Below are positions 1 through 8,427 of a DNA stretch of 64,000 nucleotides, piece by piece (within the stretch, counting starts at the first letter, position 1; every line of letters starts with the position of its first letter). Both the position numbers and the translations under genes were made by a program. Below the pieces are notes generated by a model. The model saw only the letters and a list, made by a program, of their open reading frames with translations. It was not told where the DNA came from and did not search any database. The DNA is from DATBHM01 sp963772375 (GTDB lineage: Bacteria > Actinomycetota > UBA4738 > JACQTL01). The stretch lies in assembly GCA_963772375.1 (NCBI GenBank), contig CAVYXG010000005.1, positions 744,001-808,000 of the forward strand. The letters are read 5' to 3'.

Positions 1-124
1 AGAACTTCATCCCGGCCGAGTTGGCCGTGCCGCACGCGGGACAGACGGCCGACAGCGGCGACCCACACTCGCCGCAGAACTTCCGGCCGGCCTCGTTCTC
101 CAAGCCGCAGACCGCGCAGACCAC
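1..124 (-). CDS. Double zinc-ribbon protein, N-terminal fragment (cut by the left edge)
   Basis: Only the first 41 residues lie in the window. Read from the GTG at 124 downwards they contain four CxxC knuckles: CAVC and CGEC form one ribbon, and CPAC opens a second, with the pattern GRKFCGECG in between. A GGGGGAG ribosome-binding site lies about 10 bases upstream of the GTG. This double zinc ribbon is the usual N-terminus of large class III adenylate/guanylate cyclases with AAA and TPR domains in Actinobacteria and Chloroflexi, and of some zinc-ribbon membrane proteins. The catalytic part would be outside the window, so the family assignment is inference. The frame is open to base 1. Confidence 0.65.
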   Translation of the reverse strand, partial: MVCAVCGLENEAGRKFCGECGSPLSAVCPACGTANSAGMKF

Positions 125-291
125 GTCCGAACGCTCCCCCGAGATCGACGTCCGTCGCAAGGGTAGCGAAGCAGGCCCCCGGAGCGAACCCCCGGTCAGG
201 CGGGCAGCCCCAACGCCGCCCGCCGCCCGCCGCGTACCGAGGACCGGCGGCGTGGTGTCGCGTCGACGGTGAGCCGACGTGTGCTCCGGGA

Positions 292-876
292 TCAGTAGCC
301 GCCGTACCGGCCGCCGCCGGTCGAGCCGCCGCCGGTCGTGGATCCGCCGGAGGCGCCGGCATTCTTGCCGGCCGGAGTGACCGCGAACCATTTGCCCTCG
401 ATGCCCTGGCCGTTGGCCTGCCCGGGCTGGGTGTCGCCCGAGAACGTGTAGAGGAGCAGTCCGTCGTACGTGACCTGGGAGATGCCGTCCGGCCGCATCG
501 CCGTCGAGAGGGTGCCGGTGGCGCCGGAGCCGCCCGTGGGTGACCCGGAGGCCTTGAGCGGGGGCCATGCCTGGACGCAGGCGGCAGTGCACATGACCTT
601 CGACGCCGTCTCGCCGTCCAGCCGGTACAGGGTGAACCCCTTGGCGTCCACCAGCACCATGCCGAGCGACCCGACGTTCTTCGCCGTGACGGTGGCGCCG
701 CCACCGGCCGCGGACGTCGAACCTCCGCCGCCAGTGGTCGACCCGCCGCCGGCGGTGGTCGCCCCGCCGCCGGACGACGGAGAGTTGGACTTCCCGCAGG
801 CGCTCGCGACCAGGGCGATCGCGACCAGCGCGACCCCGGTCATCCGGATCCATCCCTGCGTTCTGAGCGTTTGCAT
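292..876 (-). CDS. Secreted-repeat lipoprotein (COG4315/PF03640-like)
   Basis: 194 residues. A type II signal peptide ends in LVASAC, so Cys27 would be lipidated and the protein held on the outer face of the membrane. Residues about 30-65 are a Ser/Gly/Thr-rich linker. The rest carries the short repeats of PF03640 (LVDAKGFTLYRLDGE; DGLLLYTFSGDTQPGQ) with a Cys pair in CTAACVQAWPPL, typical of these secreted proteins. The tail is glycine-rich and ends RYGGY. The ATG at 876 has GAGGAGG 7 bases upstream. Function of the family is not known; an association with redox or haem proteins has been suggested for relatives. Confidence 0.85.
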   Translation of the reverse strand: MQTLRTQGWIRMTGVALVAIALVASACGKSNSPSSGGGATTAGGGSTTGGGGSTSAAGGGATVTAKNVGSLGMVLVDAKGFTLYRLDGETASKVMCTAACVQAWPPLKASGSPTGGSGATGTLSTAMRPDGISQVTYDGLLLYTFSGDTQPGQANGQGIEGKWFAVTPAGKNAGASGGSTTGGGSTGGGRYGGY

Positions 877-959
877 GTTCGGCCTCCTCGGGCCCATGTC
901 GTCTCCAGGACTACGCGCGGGCGGCGCCGAGAGATGTCGTGAGACATCACCCGCCACGC

Positions 960-1655
960 TTACGCCGGCGGCGTCGATCGCGTGTAGGCCACGCGGAAGA
1001 ACGCGTCCACGGTGCTCGCCGGCGAGCACGTCACGGTGACCGGCTTCGTCGGGTCGGCGACCGAGAGCGACATGGTCACGTCGTCGCGGCCCGGCCAGTT
1101 CGGGTCGGAGATGCGAAGGGTCAGCCGGTCGGCCGTCAGGTCGTACCCGTACGCCAGCACCTGGTGGTTCTGCCCCAGGTCCCTCGGATCGATCGAGCGC
1201 ACCTTCACCAGTCCGAGCGGGGACAGCCGGCCGCCGTCGAGGTCGGCCTGGACCTTCGGCCACTCCTCGCGGACCATCCGCCACGCCCTCCCGTGTGGCA
1301 CGAGGCCGAGCCGGCTCCACAGGCTCTCGCCGTCGGGCAGCGCGGGATCCATCAGGTCCAGGTACCGCACCGGCCCGAGCGGGAGCCCGAAGCTGTCGAA
1401 CAGCCGTTTGACCAGGTAGTCGTACAGCGGCCCCGACGCCGGCGGCGAGGTGTCCGGCGGCGGCGTCCGGCCGGACTCGAAGTAGTCCCGGACGGCGAAC
1501 GCCATCCCGCCGCACAGGCCGTTCGAGGCGTCGCCGATCGGGATGGAGACCACGCCGGGGATGCCGATGGACCGCAGCGGCACGTGGGGGAAGTCGTTCG
1601 GGAAGCCGAACCCGTGTGTCGAGGGCAGGAACCCGGGAACGGCCGCGCCCGGCAC
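960..1655 (-). CDS. Papain-like / C39-like cysteine protein of unknown function
   Basis: 231 residues, GTG start 3 bases after the stop of the GH25 gene, so probably co-transcribed. The segment NGLCGGMAFAVRDYFESG puts a cysteine at the head of a helix, and NHQVLAYGYDL puts a histidine in a beta-strand context; this Cys...His order is that of papain-fold and peptidase C39-like proteins. A later SDPNWPGRDD could supply the third polar residue. No signal peptide is visible. Activity is inferred from fold-like motifs only; many relatives are annotated hypothetical. The pairing with a lysozyme gene suggests a role at the cell wall, which is inference. Confidence 0.55.
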   Translation of the reverse strand: MPGAAVPGFLPSTHGFGFPNDFPHVPLRSIGIPGVVSIPIGDASNGLCGGMAFAVRDYFESGRTPPPDTSPPASGPLYDYLVKRLFDSFGLPLGPVRYLDLMDPALPDGESLWSRLGLVPHGRAWRMVREEWPKVQADLDGGRLSPLGLVKVRSIDPRDLGQNHQVLAYGYDLTADRLTLRISDPNWPGRDDVTMSLSVADPTKPVTVTCSPASTVDAFFRVAYTRSTPPA

Positions 1656-1658
1656 CGC

Positions 1659-2570
1659 TCAGCCCAGTGACTTCCGTACGGCGATCAGGTCGTCCTCGTG
1701 CTTCCACCCCGCCCGGCGCGGGCTCTGGTCGGCGGGGATCGGGCGGTTGAACCGCCGGTCCAGCTGGCCGAGCAGGTAGTCCTGCACGCGGTCGTCGTCG
1801 TCGCTCGTTCGGGGGAGGTGCGCCGCGAGCGCCTCCCAGTCCTCGTCCGACCACGCGGCGGGCCCGCCGCGGTGACCGGCCGTCTTGGACCTGGTCGACG
1901 TCGTGGCGACCGGCGGGGCGGTCCCCCCCACGGTCAGCCGGGCGAGGTCGGTCAACACCACGTTCATGTCGCCCGGCCGCATGCCCGGCGCGCCGTCCGG
2001 CCACGCGGTGAAGTTGAACTGGCCGTTCCCGTACTGCCAGATGTCGGGCTCCGGGAACCCGATGTCGTCGGTCGGCCCCAGCTCGTCGTTGTACCGGGGC
2101 ACCCACGAGAAGTCGCACCCGGTCGCGGAGGCGATGCCGAGGTCGCGGAACATGCTGCGCCCGTACCGGATCACGCGGTGGCCCTCCGCGTGCATGGTCT
2201 CCGCGTACTGCTCGACACAGTCGATCGTCTGCTGCTTGGTCGCGCCGTCGTTGAGCTTCCACTCGACGTCGACGATCGGGTGCATGTCACGGTCCCGGAA
2301 GCCGCCGTTCGCCTCGACGGTTTGCAGGTAGAACTCGGCCTGCTCCTTGCCGGAACGGGCGACGATCAGGAAGTGGTAGGCCCCCCGGACGAGCCGAGTC
2401 GCGCCGATGGCCTTCCAGTTCTGGGGGAACCACGTCTCCGCCCAGGAATACGACACGCCCTCCGTCGCCTTGACCACCGCGAAGCCGAACCGCGGGTCCG
2501 CCGCGATCCCCGCCGCCGGCACCAGTCCGACGTTGGCGTGGTAGACGTCCGGTCCCAGCACGTCGGTCAT
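1659..2570 (-). CDS. GH25-family lysozyme-like glycosyl hydrolase
   Basis: About 303 residues from the ATG at 2570 (a GGGGG run just upstream; an earlier in-frame start would add 29 poor residues). Residues 1-200 match the GH25 muramidase barrel: GPDVYHAN at the first strand, FAVVKATEGVSY, GAYHFLI, and HPIVDVEW carrying the Asp/Glu catalytic pair. GH25 enzymes cleave the beta-1,4 bond between N-acetylmuramic acid and N-acetylglucosamine. No signal peptide is seen, so export is unexplained. The C-terminal 100 residues are charged and not recognised. The gene overlaps no neighbour and is followed after 3 bases by the papain-like gene. Confidence 0.8.
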   Translation of the reverse strand: MTDVLGPDVYHANVGLVPAAGIAADPRFGFAVVKATEGVSYSWAETWFPQNWKAIGATRLVRGAYHFLIVARSGKEQAEFYLQTVEANGGFRDRDMHPIVDVEWKLNDGATKQQTIDCVEQYAETMHAEGHRVIRYGRSMFRDLGIASATGCDFSWVPRYNDELGPTDDIGFPEPDIWQYGNGQFNFTAWPDGAPGMRPGDMNVVLTDLARLTVGGTAPPVATTSTRSKTAGHRGGPAAWSDEDWEALAAHLPRTSDDDDRVQDYLLGQLDRRFNRPIPADQSPRRAGWKHEDDLIAVRKSLG

Positions 2571-2682
2571 GACCCCCACCGCCCCATGTGCACCGCCCTC
2601 CCAAGTCGGCCCCTCGGAGGCCGAGTCTCTGCGCCGGCCGCTGCGGTGTCCAGTCAACCCCCGCAGCGGCCGGCGACCCGCC

Positions 2683-3315
2683 TCAGCCGGCCCGATCCGC
2701 CATCGGCGTCGAGCGGGGCGGACGCAGGATCGCGCGCCACCGTTCGCCGGGCGTCGGCGGCACGGGGAGCTCCGCGAACGCCTGCCACCGCAGCCACCGC
2801 CGTTCCCCGAGCGGGGGCGACTGCTCGCCCGCGTCGTCCTCCAGCTTGCGGATCTCCTCGAGTCGTGCCTCGAGCCCCCCGGGCGGGAACGCCAGGCAGT
2901 CCTCGATCCGCCGGCGGAGCAGGGCGTACCGGTTGCCGGCCACGGCGCTGAACGCCGCCCGCTCGCCGAACCGGAAGAACGTCTGCAGGCTGGCGAGCAC
3001 TGCCGCCGACACCGTGATCACCCCTACCCACGCGGGGATCGGGTCCTTGCCGGCGTGGTTGGCCACGATCGCGCTGCCGGCGACCGCGGTGACGATCACG
3101 ACCGGGACCCCGATCCAGTAGTTGAGCTTGCCGAGGATGGCCGCCCGCTCGTAGTACGCGTGCTGCGCCGCCCACGCCAGCTTTCGGCGCCGGTTCAGCA
3201 GGGCGACCTGCGCCGCGGTCAGGCCGCGGCCTCCCGGTCCGGGCGCGGGGCGGGCGACAGCCTTCGCCGCCTGGCCGTTGGTGTCGTCGACGGGCGCTCG
3301 CTGTTCGACCGACAA
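2683..3315 (-). CDS. SLATT-domain two-TM membrane protein
   Basis: 210 residues from the TTG at 3315, chosen because AGGGAGGTGAGG stands just upstream; a GTG at 3324 is an alternative. Residues 40-140 have the SLATT layout: an amphipathic helix with AWAAQHAYYERAAILGKLNYW, TM1 at about 66-86, a short loop, TM2 at about 95-113, then FFRFGERAAFSAVAGNRY and a long charged helix. SLATT proteins have been proposed (Burroughs and colleagues) as pore-forming effectors, often beside SMODS nucleotidyltransferases. No such partner lies next to it: the neighbours are a GH25 lysozyme gene and an ABC exporter. Standalone SLATT proteins are common, so a defence role is only possible. Confidence 0.65.
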   Translation of the reverse strand: MSVEQRAPVDDTNGQAAKAVARPAPGPGGRGLTAAQVALLNRRRKLAWAAQHAYYERAAILGKLNYWIGVPVVIVTAVAGSAIVANHAGKDPIPAWVGVITVSAAVLASLQTFFRFGERAAFSAVAGNRYALLRRRIEDCLAFPPGGLEARLEEIRKLEDDAGEQSPPLGERRWLRWQAFAELPVPPTPGERWRAILRPPRSTPMADRAG

Positions 3316-3403
3316 CGTCCTCACCTCCCTGTTCCGCCAACCGTGCCTGCGGCGGCTGGGCGCGTCAAGGCCCGTTCGGGGGACCCCCATCGGGGGCACG
3401 CGA

Positions 3404-5263
3404 TCAGACGAGGCTGTCGCGCCAAGCCCGGTGGAGGCGGGCGTAGTGCCCGTCGGCGCCCAGCAGCTGGGAGGGCGGCCCGTCCTCGATCACGCGACCG
3501 TCCTCGAGCACCAGCACGCGGTCGGCGATCTCGACGGTGCTCAGGCGGTGGGCGATGATCAGCGCCGTCCGGTGGGCGAGGATCGTCCGCAGCGCCCGCT
3601 GCACGGCCCGCTCGGTGGGGATGTCGAGCGAGCTGGTCGCCTCGTCGAGGATCAGGACGGCGGGGTCGGCCAGGAACGCCCGCGCGAACGCCACCAGCTG
3701 CCGCTGCCCGGCCGACAGGCGGCTGCCCCGCTTGCCGATGTCGGTGTCGAACCCGTCGGGCAGCTCGAGGATGAATCCCTCCGCGCCGATGGCCGCCGCC
3801 GCGGCCTCCACGTCCTCGCGCGTGGCCTCCGGCCGCCCGAACGCGATGTTGTCGGCCACCGTGCCGGAGAACAGGAAGTTCTCCTGCGTGACCATGGCGA
3901 CGACGCGACGGAGCTGCTGTTCGGTCAGCTCGGGGAGCGGCACGCCGTCCACCGACACGCGCCCCGTGGTGGGGTCGTAGAACCTGGCCAGCAGCCGGGC
4001 GATCGTCGTCTTCCCGGCGCCGGTCCGCCCGAGCAGCGCGACGGTCTGCCCGGCCGGGATCTCGAGCGCGAGGTCACGCACGACCTCGGCCTCCTCCCGG
4101 TACCCGAACCCCACGCGGTCGAACGTGACCCGCCCCCGCCACCCGTCGACCGGCTCGGGCGCCGCCTCGGCCGGCATGGGGACGGACGGTTCCTCCTCGA
4201 GCACCCCGGACAGCTTCTCGAGCGCGGCCGCCGCTCCCTGGAACGAGTTGTAGAACTGGCTGATCTCGGCCATCGGCTCGAAGAACCGCCGGATGTACAG
4301 CAGGAACGAGGTCAGCACGCCGACCGCCAGGGCGCCGTCGATCACCCGGATGCCGCCGTACAGCAGGACCACCGCGGTGGTCACGTTCCCGATCAGGAGG
4401 ATGCCGGGCCAGTACCACGTGATCAGCTGGAACGACCGCTGGGTGGCCACGCGGTAGTCGTCGTTCACCTCGTGGAAGATCTCGTCGTTGCGCGGCTCGC
4501 GCCGGAACGCCTGCACCGCCCGGATGCCGGCGAGCGATTCCGTGAAGTGGATGACGACCAGGGCCACGGTCTCCCGGGTCTTGCGGTACGCGACGGCGGA
4601 GTTCCGCTGGAACCACCGCGTCAGCAGCAGCAGCGGGACGAACGACGCCATCGTGACCAGTGCCAGGGGCAGGTCGAGCAGCGCGAGGATCACGCCGATC
4701 GTGACGATCGACAGCACCGAGGTGATCAGGGTGTCGATGCCCTCGTTCAGCAGCTCGGTGATCGCGTCGAGGTCCGACGTCAGCCGGGAGATCATGCGCC
4801 CCGACGTGTAGCGCTCGTGGAACGACAGGCTGAGCCGCTGGAAGTGCTCGAACACCCGCTGGCGGAGGTCGATCAGGATCTCCTGGCCGACCTTGCCGAT
4901 CCCCTTGACGAACGTCCGGTACAGCACGGCCTGGACGCCGGCCGCCACCAGCATCGCGCCGACGATGAGGAACAGCGTCTGTGCATGGCCGTTCCGGACG
5001 GCCGGGATGCCCTGGTCGATGCCGACGCCGACCAGCAACGGCCCGGCCATCGCCGCGACGCTGGCGGCCACCACCGCGACGAAGAGCCAGATCGCCCGCC
5101 GCCGGTGAGGCCGGATCAGCGAGCCGAGCAGCCGCCGCGACCGCCGGCGGAGGACCGACGAGATCTTCCCGGGGATGTCGTCTCGGTCCTCGGCCGCGAC
5201 GCCGCGCCAGCCCAGGGTGGGGTCCGGGGCGGTCTGCGGCGGGGTCTCCGGCGCGGCGCTCAC
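3404..5263 (-). CDS. ABC exporter half-transporter, canonical-site subunit
   Basis: 619 residues: six membrane helices (about 55-340), then an ATPase domain. Walker A is GRTGAGKTT, the signature is LSAGQRQL (not LSGGQ) and Walker B is VLILDEATSSLD with the catalytic Glu. The GTG start overlaps the stop of the upstream half-transporter (GTGA), so the two are translationally coupled and surely form a heterodimer. Its partner has Asp in place of the catalytic Glu, while this one has the imperfect signature; both defects fall in the same composite site, as in TM287/288 and TmrAB. Substrate (drug, lipid or peptide) cannot be told from sequence. Confidence 0.93.
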   Translation of the reverse strand: MSAAPETPPQTAPDPTLGWRGVAAEDRDDIPGKISSVLRRRSRRLLGSLIRPHRRRAIWLFVAVVAASVAAMAGPLLVGVGIDQGIPAVRNGHAQTLFLIVGAMLVAAGVQAVLYRTFVKGIGKVGQEILIDLRQRVFEHFQRLSLSFHERYTSGRMISRLTSDLDAITELLNEGIDTLITSVLSIVTIGVILALLDLPLALVTMASFVPLLLLTRWFQRNSAVAYRKTRETVALVVIHFTESLAGIRAVQAFRREPRNDEIFHEVNDDYRVATQRSFQLITWYWPGILLIGNVTTAVVLLYGGIRVIDGALAVGVLTSFLLYIRRFFEPMAEISQFYNSFQGAAAALEKLSGVLEEEPSVPMPAEAAPEPVDGWRGRVTFDRVGFGYREEAEVVRDLALEIPAGQTVALLGRTGAGKTTIARLLARFYDPTTGRVSVDGVPLPELTEQQLRRVVAMVTQENFLFSGTVADNIAFGRPEATREDVEAAAAAIGAEGFILELPDGFDTDIGKRGSRLSAGQRQLVAFARAFLADPAVLILDEATSSLDIPTERAVQRALRTILAHRTALIIAHRLSTVEIADRVLVLEDGRVIEDGPPSQLLGADGHYARLHRAWRDSLV

Positions 5264-7047
5264 GACGCGGCCCGTTCCTCGTCGGTGGCGGACAGGACGG
5301 CCGCATAGCGCGGGTCGCGCGCCATCAGCTCGGAGTGCGTCCCCACGGCGGCGACCGTCCCGCCCTGCAGCAGGACGACGCGGTCGGCGAGCGCGACGGT
5401 CGACGGACGGTGCACGACCAGCAGCCCCGTCGTGTCCTGGAGCGCGCTCCGGAGGGCCCGTTCGACCATCGCCTCCGTATGGACGTCGAGCGCCGACAGC
5501 GGGTCGTCGAGGACGAGCACCGTGGGCCGGCCGATCACGGCCCGGGCCAGCGCGAGCCGCTGCCGCTGCCCGCCGGAGAGCGACAGCCCCTGCTCGCCGA
5601 TCCGGGTGTCGAGCCCCCACGGAAGGTCGGCGACGAAGTCCGCGTGGACGACCGCGAGGGCCTCCTCGATGTCATCCTCGGTGGCCTCCTGGTACCCGAG
5701 GGTCAGGTTCTCCCGCACGCTCATCGAGAACAGGACCGGCTCCTCGAACGCCACCGCCACGTGCCGCCGGAGGGACGCCAACGTGAGATCGCGGATGTCG
5801 CGGCCGTCGAGGGTGATCCGTCCGGACGAGACGTCGTACAGACGGGGGAGCAGCAGCGCGAGCGAGGACTTCCCGCTGCCGGTGCCCCCGACCACCGCCA
5901 CGGTCTCGCCCGGCTCGATCGAGAGGTCGACGTCGCGCAGGACAGGCGCCTCGTGCAGGCCGGCGTCCGGGTACCGGAACGACACCCCCTCGAACGTCAC
6001 CCGCCCCCGCGCGTGCACGAGCGGCGCCGCGCCGGGCCGGTCGGCGATGGCCGGCTGCTCGTCGAACACCTCGAACACCCGCTCCGACGCGGTCGCCGCC
6101 TCCTGGGCCATGGCCAGGATCCACCCGAGGTCGATGACCGGCCACTGGAGCAGCACGACCATCGAGGCGAAGGCCACCATCGCGCCCAGCGACAGCGCCC
6201 CGTCCGCCACCGCCGTCACGCCGATCAGCACGACGAGCGCCATCGTGATGTTCGGCAACAGCTGGAGCAGCGACCAGAAGTTCGCCCGCAGCTTGACGCT
6301 GTCGAGCTGGGACTCGCGGAGGGTCCGCGCGGCCGCGCCGAACCGCTTCTGCATGAGCGGCCCCCGGCCGAACGACTTGATCACCCGGATGCCGGTGGCG
6401 GCCTCCTCGACCAGCGTGGCGAGGTCGCCCTGCTGGTCCTGCACCCGCCGGGACACGTCCGCGTAGCCCGATCCGAAGCGCTTCCCCAGCCAGATGACCG
6501 GCGTCATCGTGGCCGCCACGACCAGCCCGAGCGGCCAGTACAGAAACAGGAGCAGGATCATGACGGTGGTCACCTGCACGGTGTTCACGACGAGGAAGAT
6601 GGCGCCGAACCCCAGGAACCGCCGCACCGCGCTGAGGTCGGTCGTCGCCCGCGACAGCAGCTGCCCGGTCTGCCACCGGTCGTGGAACGCCACCGGCAGC
6701 CGCTGGAGGTGCCCGTAGAGGTCATCGCGGATCTGCGCCTCAACGCGGAGCACGGCAACCGACTGGATCCACCGGCGCCCGAAGATCAGCGCGGCCTCGA
6801 AGAACCCCAGCAGGACCGCCAGGAGCACCATCTCCACCAGTTGGGCCGTGTCGCCGTTCTTGATCGGGCCGTTGACGATGGCCATCGTCACCAGCGGCAC
6901 GACGGTCCCGCAGGCGACGCCCAGCCCGGCGCTCACGAGCATCAGCCACATCTGGCCGCGATAGGGGCGGATGAACGACCGCAGCCGCCACAGCGAACCG
7001 ACCCGCATGGACCCGTTCGCGTCCGCCCGTCGACTCCCCACGCTCAC
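5260..7047 (-). CDS. ABC exporter half-transporter, degenerate-site subunit
   Basis: About 595 residues. The GTG at 7047 is chosen for the GGGGAGCGG site upstream; ATG 7008 and a start at 7137 are alternatives. Six membrane helices come first, then an ATPase domain with Walker A GGTGSGKSS, signature LSGGQRQRLALARA and Walker B VLVLDDPLSALD, where the catalytic Glu is Asp. That change marks the non-hydrolysing site of heterodimeric type IV exporters. It overlaps the next gene by four bases. The divergent spacer to the next plus-strand gene (7048-7262) holds both promoters. Confidence 0.92.
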   Translation of the reverse strand: MSVGSRRADANGSMRVGSLWRLRSFIRPYRGQMWLMLVSAGLGVACGTVVPLVTMAIVNGPIKNGDTAQLVEMVLLAVLLGFFEAALIFGRRWIQSVAVLRVEAQIRDDLYGHLQRLPVAFHDRWQTGQLLSRATTDLSAVRRFLGFGAIFLVVNTVQVTTVMILLLFLYWPLGLVVAATMTPVIWLGKRFGSGYADVSRRVQDQQGDLATLVEEAATGIRVIKSFGRGPLMQKRFGAAARTLRESQLDSVKLRANFWSLLQLLPNITMALVVLIGVTAVADGALSLGAMVAFASMVVLLQWPVIDLGWILAMAQEAATASERVFEVFDEQPAIADRPGAAPLVHARGRVTFEGVSFRYPDAGLHEAPVLRDVDLSIEPGETVAVVGGTGSGKSSLALLLPRLYDVSSGRITLDGRDIRDLTLASLRRHVAVAFEEPVLFSMSVRENLTLGYQEATEDDIEEALAVVHADFVADLPWGLDTRIGEQGLSLSGGQRQRLALARAVIGRPTVLVLDDPLSALDVHTEAMVERALRSALQDTTGLLVVHRPSTVALADRVVLLQGGTVAAVGTHSELMARDPRYAAVLSATDEERAAS

Positions 7048-7262
7048 GCCGGCCCGCTCCCCATTGGTCGGTCGCCCGGTTGCCGCGTCATCCGGCTCCG
7101 GCCGAACCGCAGGCCCGCGGCCGAACGGCCTCACCAACGCGGATGACGCCCCGACCTCTCAGCATCCGGCCACGGCGCCCAGTCGTCAACGCCGTTCGAA
7201 CCTCCGGTATCGGGGATCTCCCCGTAGGCTGGGCGCGTCGCGTCTGGGAGGAGCGAACGGCG

Positions 7263-8405
7263 ATGGGGATCCGGAGCGTCACGGGGGTCGGCGACCCCCC
7301 TCCCCCGGCAACGCGGCCCGATCGCGCCCGGTCGAGGAAGCGGAACCTGAGCCTCCTGGCCCTGGTCGTCGCGCTCGCCCTCATCGCCGCGGTCGTCGTA
7401 TGGGTGTCCGGCCCGAGGACACGGCCGCTCCAGGTGTCGTCGGTGGCCGACCAGGGCGCGCTCGTCCAGCCCGCCGGCTGGCTCCGTGACGGGGGCGAGT
7501 CGGCGCTCGTGGTCGGGCGGATCCTCTGGGTGTTCGGCGACACCCTGTTCACGGCACCGGCGTCGGACGGGACACACCTGCGGTCGAACTCATGGGCGTG
7601 GAGCGAGCCGTCGCATCCCGAGCGGCTCGACGATGTCGTGGAGCGCGACGGGACGCCGGTCCAGGTGGTCCCGTTCGAGGAGCTCGAGGCCGCGTACAAC
7701 CGTCTGGGCGGGGGGTCGAACGACCGTGTGGCGCTGTGGCCGGCCAGTGTGCTCGCGCAGGACGGCGGATCGGCGCTCGTGTTCTTCCGGGAGGTCCTCG
7801 TCGCGCCGGGGCCGCTTCGGTTCCGCGTCCTGGGCACCGGGATCGGGACGGTCCGGCCCGGGGCGACGACCGCCGTTCGCGACGACGACCTGCTGTTCCA
7901 CTCGCCCGACCCGGCGTTCTCGAGCGGGGCCGTCCGCACGGACGGCTTCGTCTACCTGTACGGCTGTCACCGCACCGACCGGCAGGGGTTCGGGTGCGAC
8001 GTGGCCCGGGTCTCCGAGACCGCCGTCCACGACCGTGCCGCGTACGAGTTCTGGGATGGCGCCGGTTGGTCGCCCCGGGTGCGCCGGGCGGCCGTGGTCC
8101 TGCCGGGCCCGAGCGGCGGCCCATCGGTCTCGTGGAACGGCTGGCTGGGGGTCTACCTGGCCGTGTACAGCCAGCCGCTCTCGAACCGTGTCCTCATGCG
8201 GACCGCGCCCCGCCCGGAGGGTCCGTGGAGTGCCCCCGTGGTGGCATTCACCGGCGAACCCCCTGGTGGAACCAGCGCCGACTACGCGGCGTTCGAGCAT
8301 CCGGAGCTCTCGACGGACGGGGGGCGCTCGATCACCATCAGCTACTTCCATCCGCTGGGACCGTTCCGGGGTGAGATCCGCCTCGTCCGGGTGGGCCTGG
8401 GGTGA
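7263..8405 (+). CDS. DUF4185-type membrane-anchored beta-propeller-like protein
   Basis: 380 residues from the ATG at 7263, with GGGAGGAG 8 bases upstream. A basic N-terminus (ARSRKRN) precedes one membrane segment (about residues 28-48), placing the rest outside. The outer domain has repeated motifs of DUF4185 / five-bladed-propeller glycan-binding folds: GRILWVFGDTLF, FRTDGFVYLYGC, and a late FEHPELSTDGGRSITISYFHP. Relatives sit on the cell surface and may bind or cleave sugars; no catalytic claim can be made. It is followed after 22 bases by the thioesterase-like gene in the same direction. Confidence 0.65.
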   Translation: MGIRSVTGVGDPPPPATRPDRARSRKRNLSLLALVVALALIAAVVVWVSGPRTRPLQVSSVADQGALVQPAGWLRDGGESALVVGRILWVFGDTLFTAPASDGTHLRSNSWAWSEPSHPERLDDVVERDGTPVQVVPFEELEAAYNRLGGGSNDRVALWPASVLAQDGGSALVFFREVLVAPGPLRFRVLGTGIGTVRPGATTAVRDDDLLFHSPDPAFSSGAVRTDGFVYLYGCHRTDRQGFGCDVARVSETAVHDRAAYEFWDGAGWSPRVRRAAVVLPGPSGGPSVSWNGWLGVYLAVYSQPLSNRVLMRTAPRPEGPWSAPVVAFTGEPPGGTSADYAAFEHPELSTDGGRSITISYFHPLGPFRGEIRLVRVGLG

Positions 8406-8427
8406 CCCGGGCGGAGAGATGGGAGGA

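Noticed and set aside
1659..3315. Prophage remnant (GH25 endolysin plus membrane protein as holin)
   Set aside because: No integrase, structural gene, or attachment site nearby, and the SLATT-like protein does not look like a holin.
3278..7146. Long plus-strand open frames antisense to the ABC exporter pair
   Set aside because: Arg/His/Pro-rich with no family motifs; they are the usual high-G+C shadows of the two exporter genes.
7206..7225. CGGGGATCTCCCCG hairpin in the exporter/DUF4185 spacer
   Set aside because: Only six-base arms with a two-base loop; common by chance at this G+C content.
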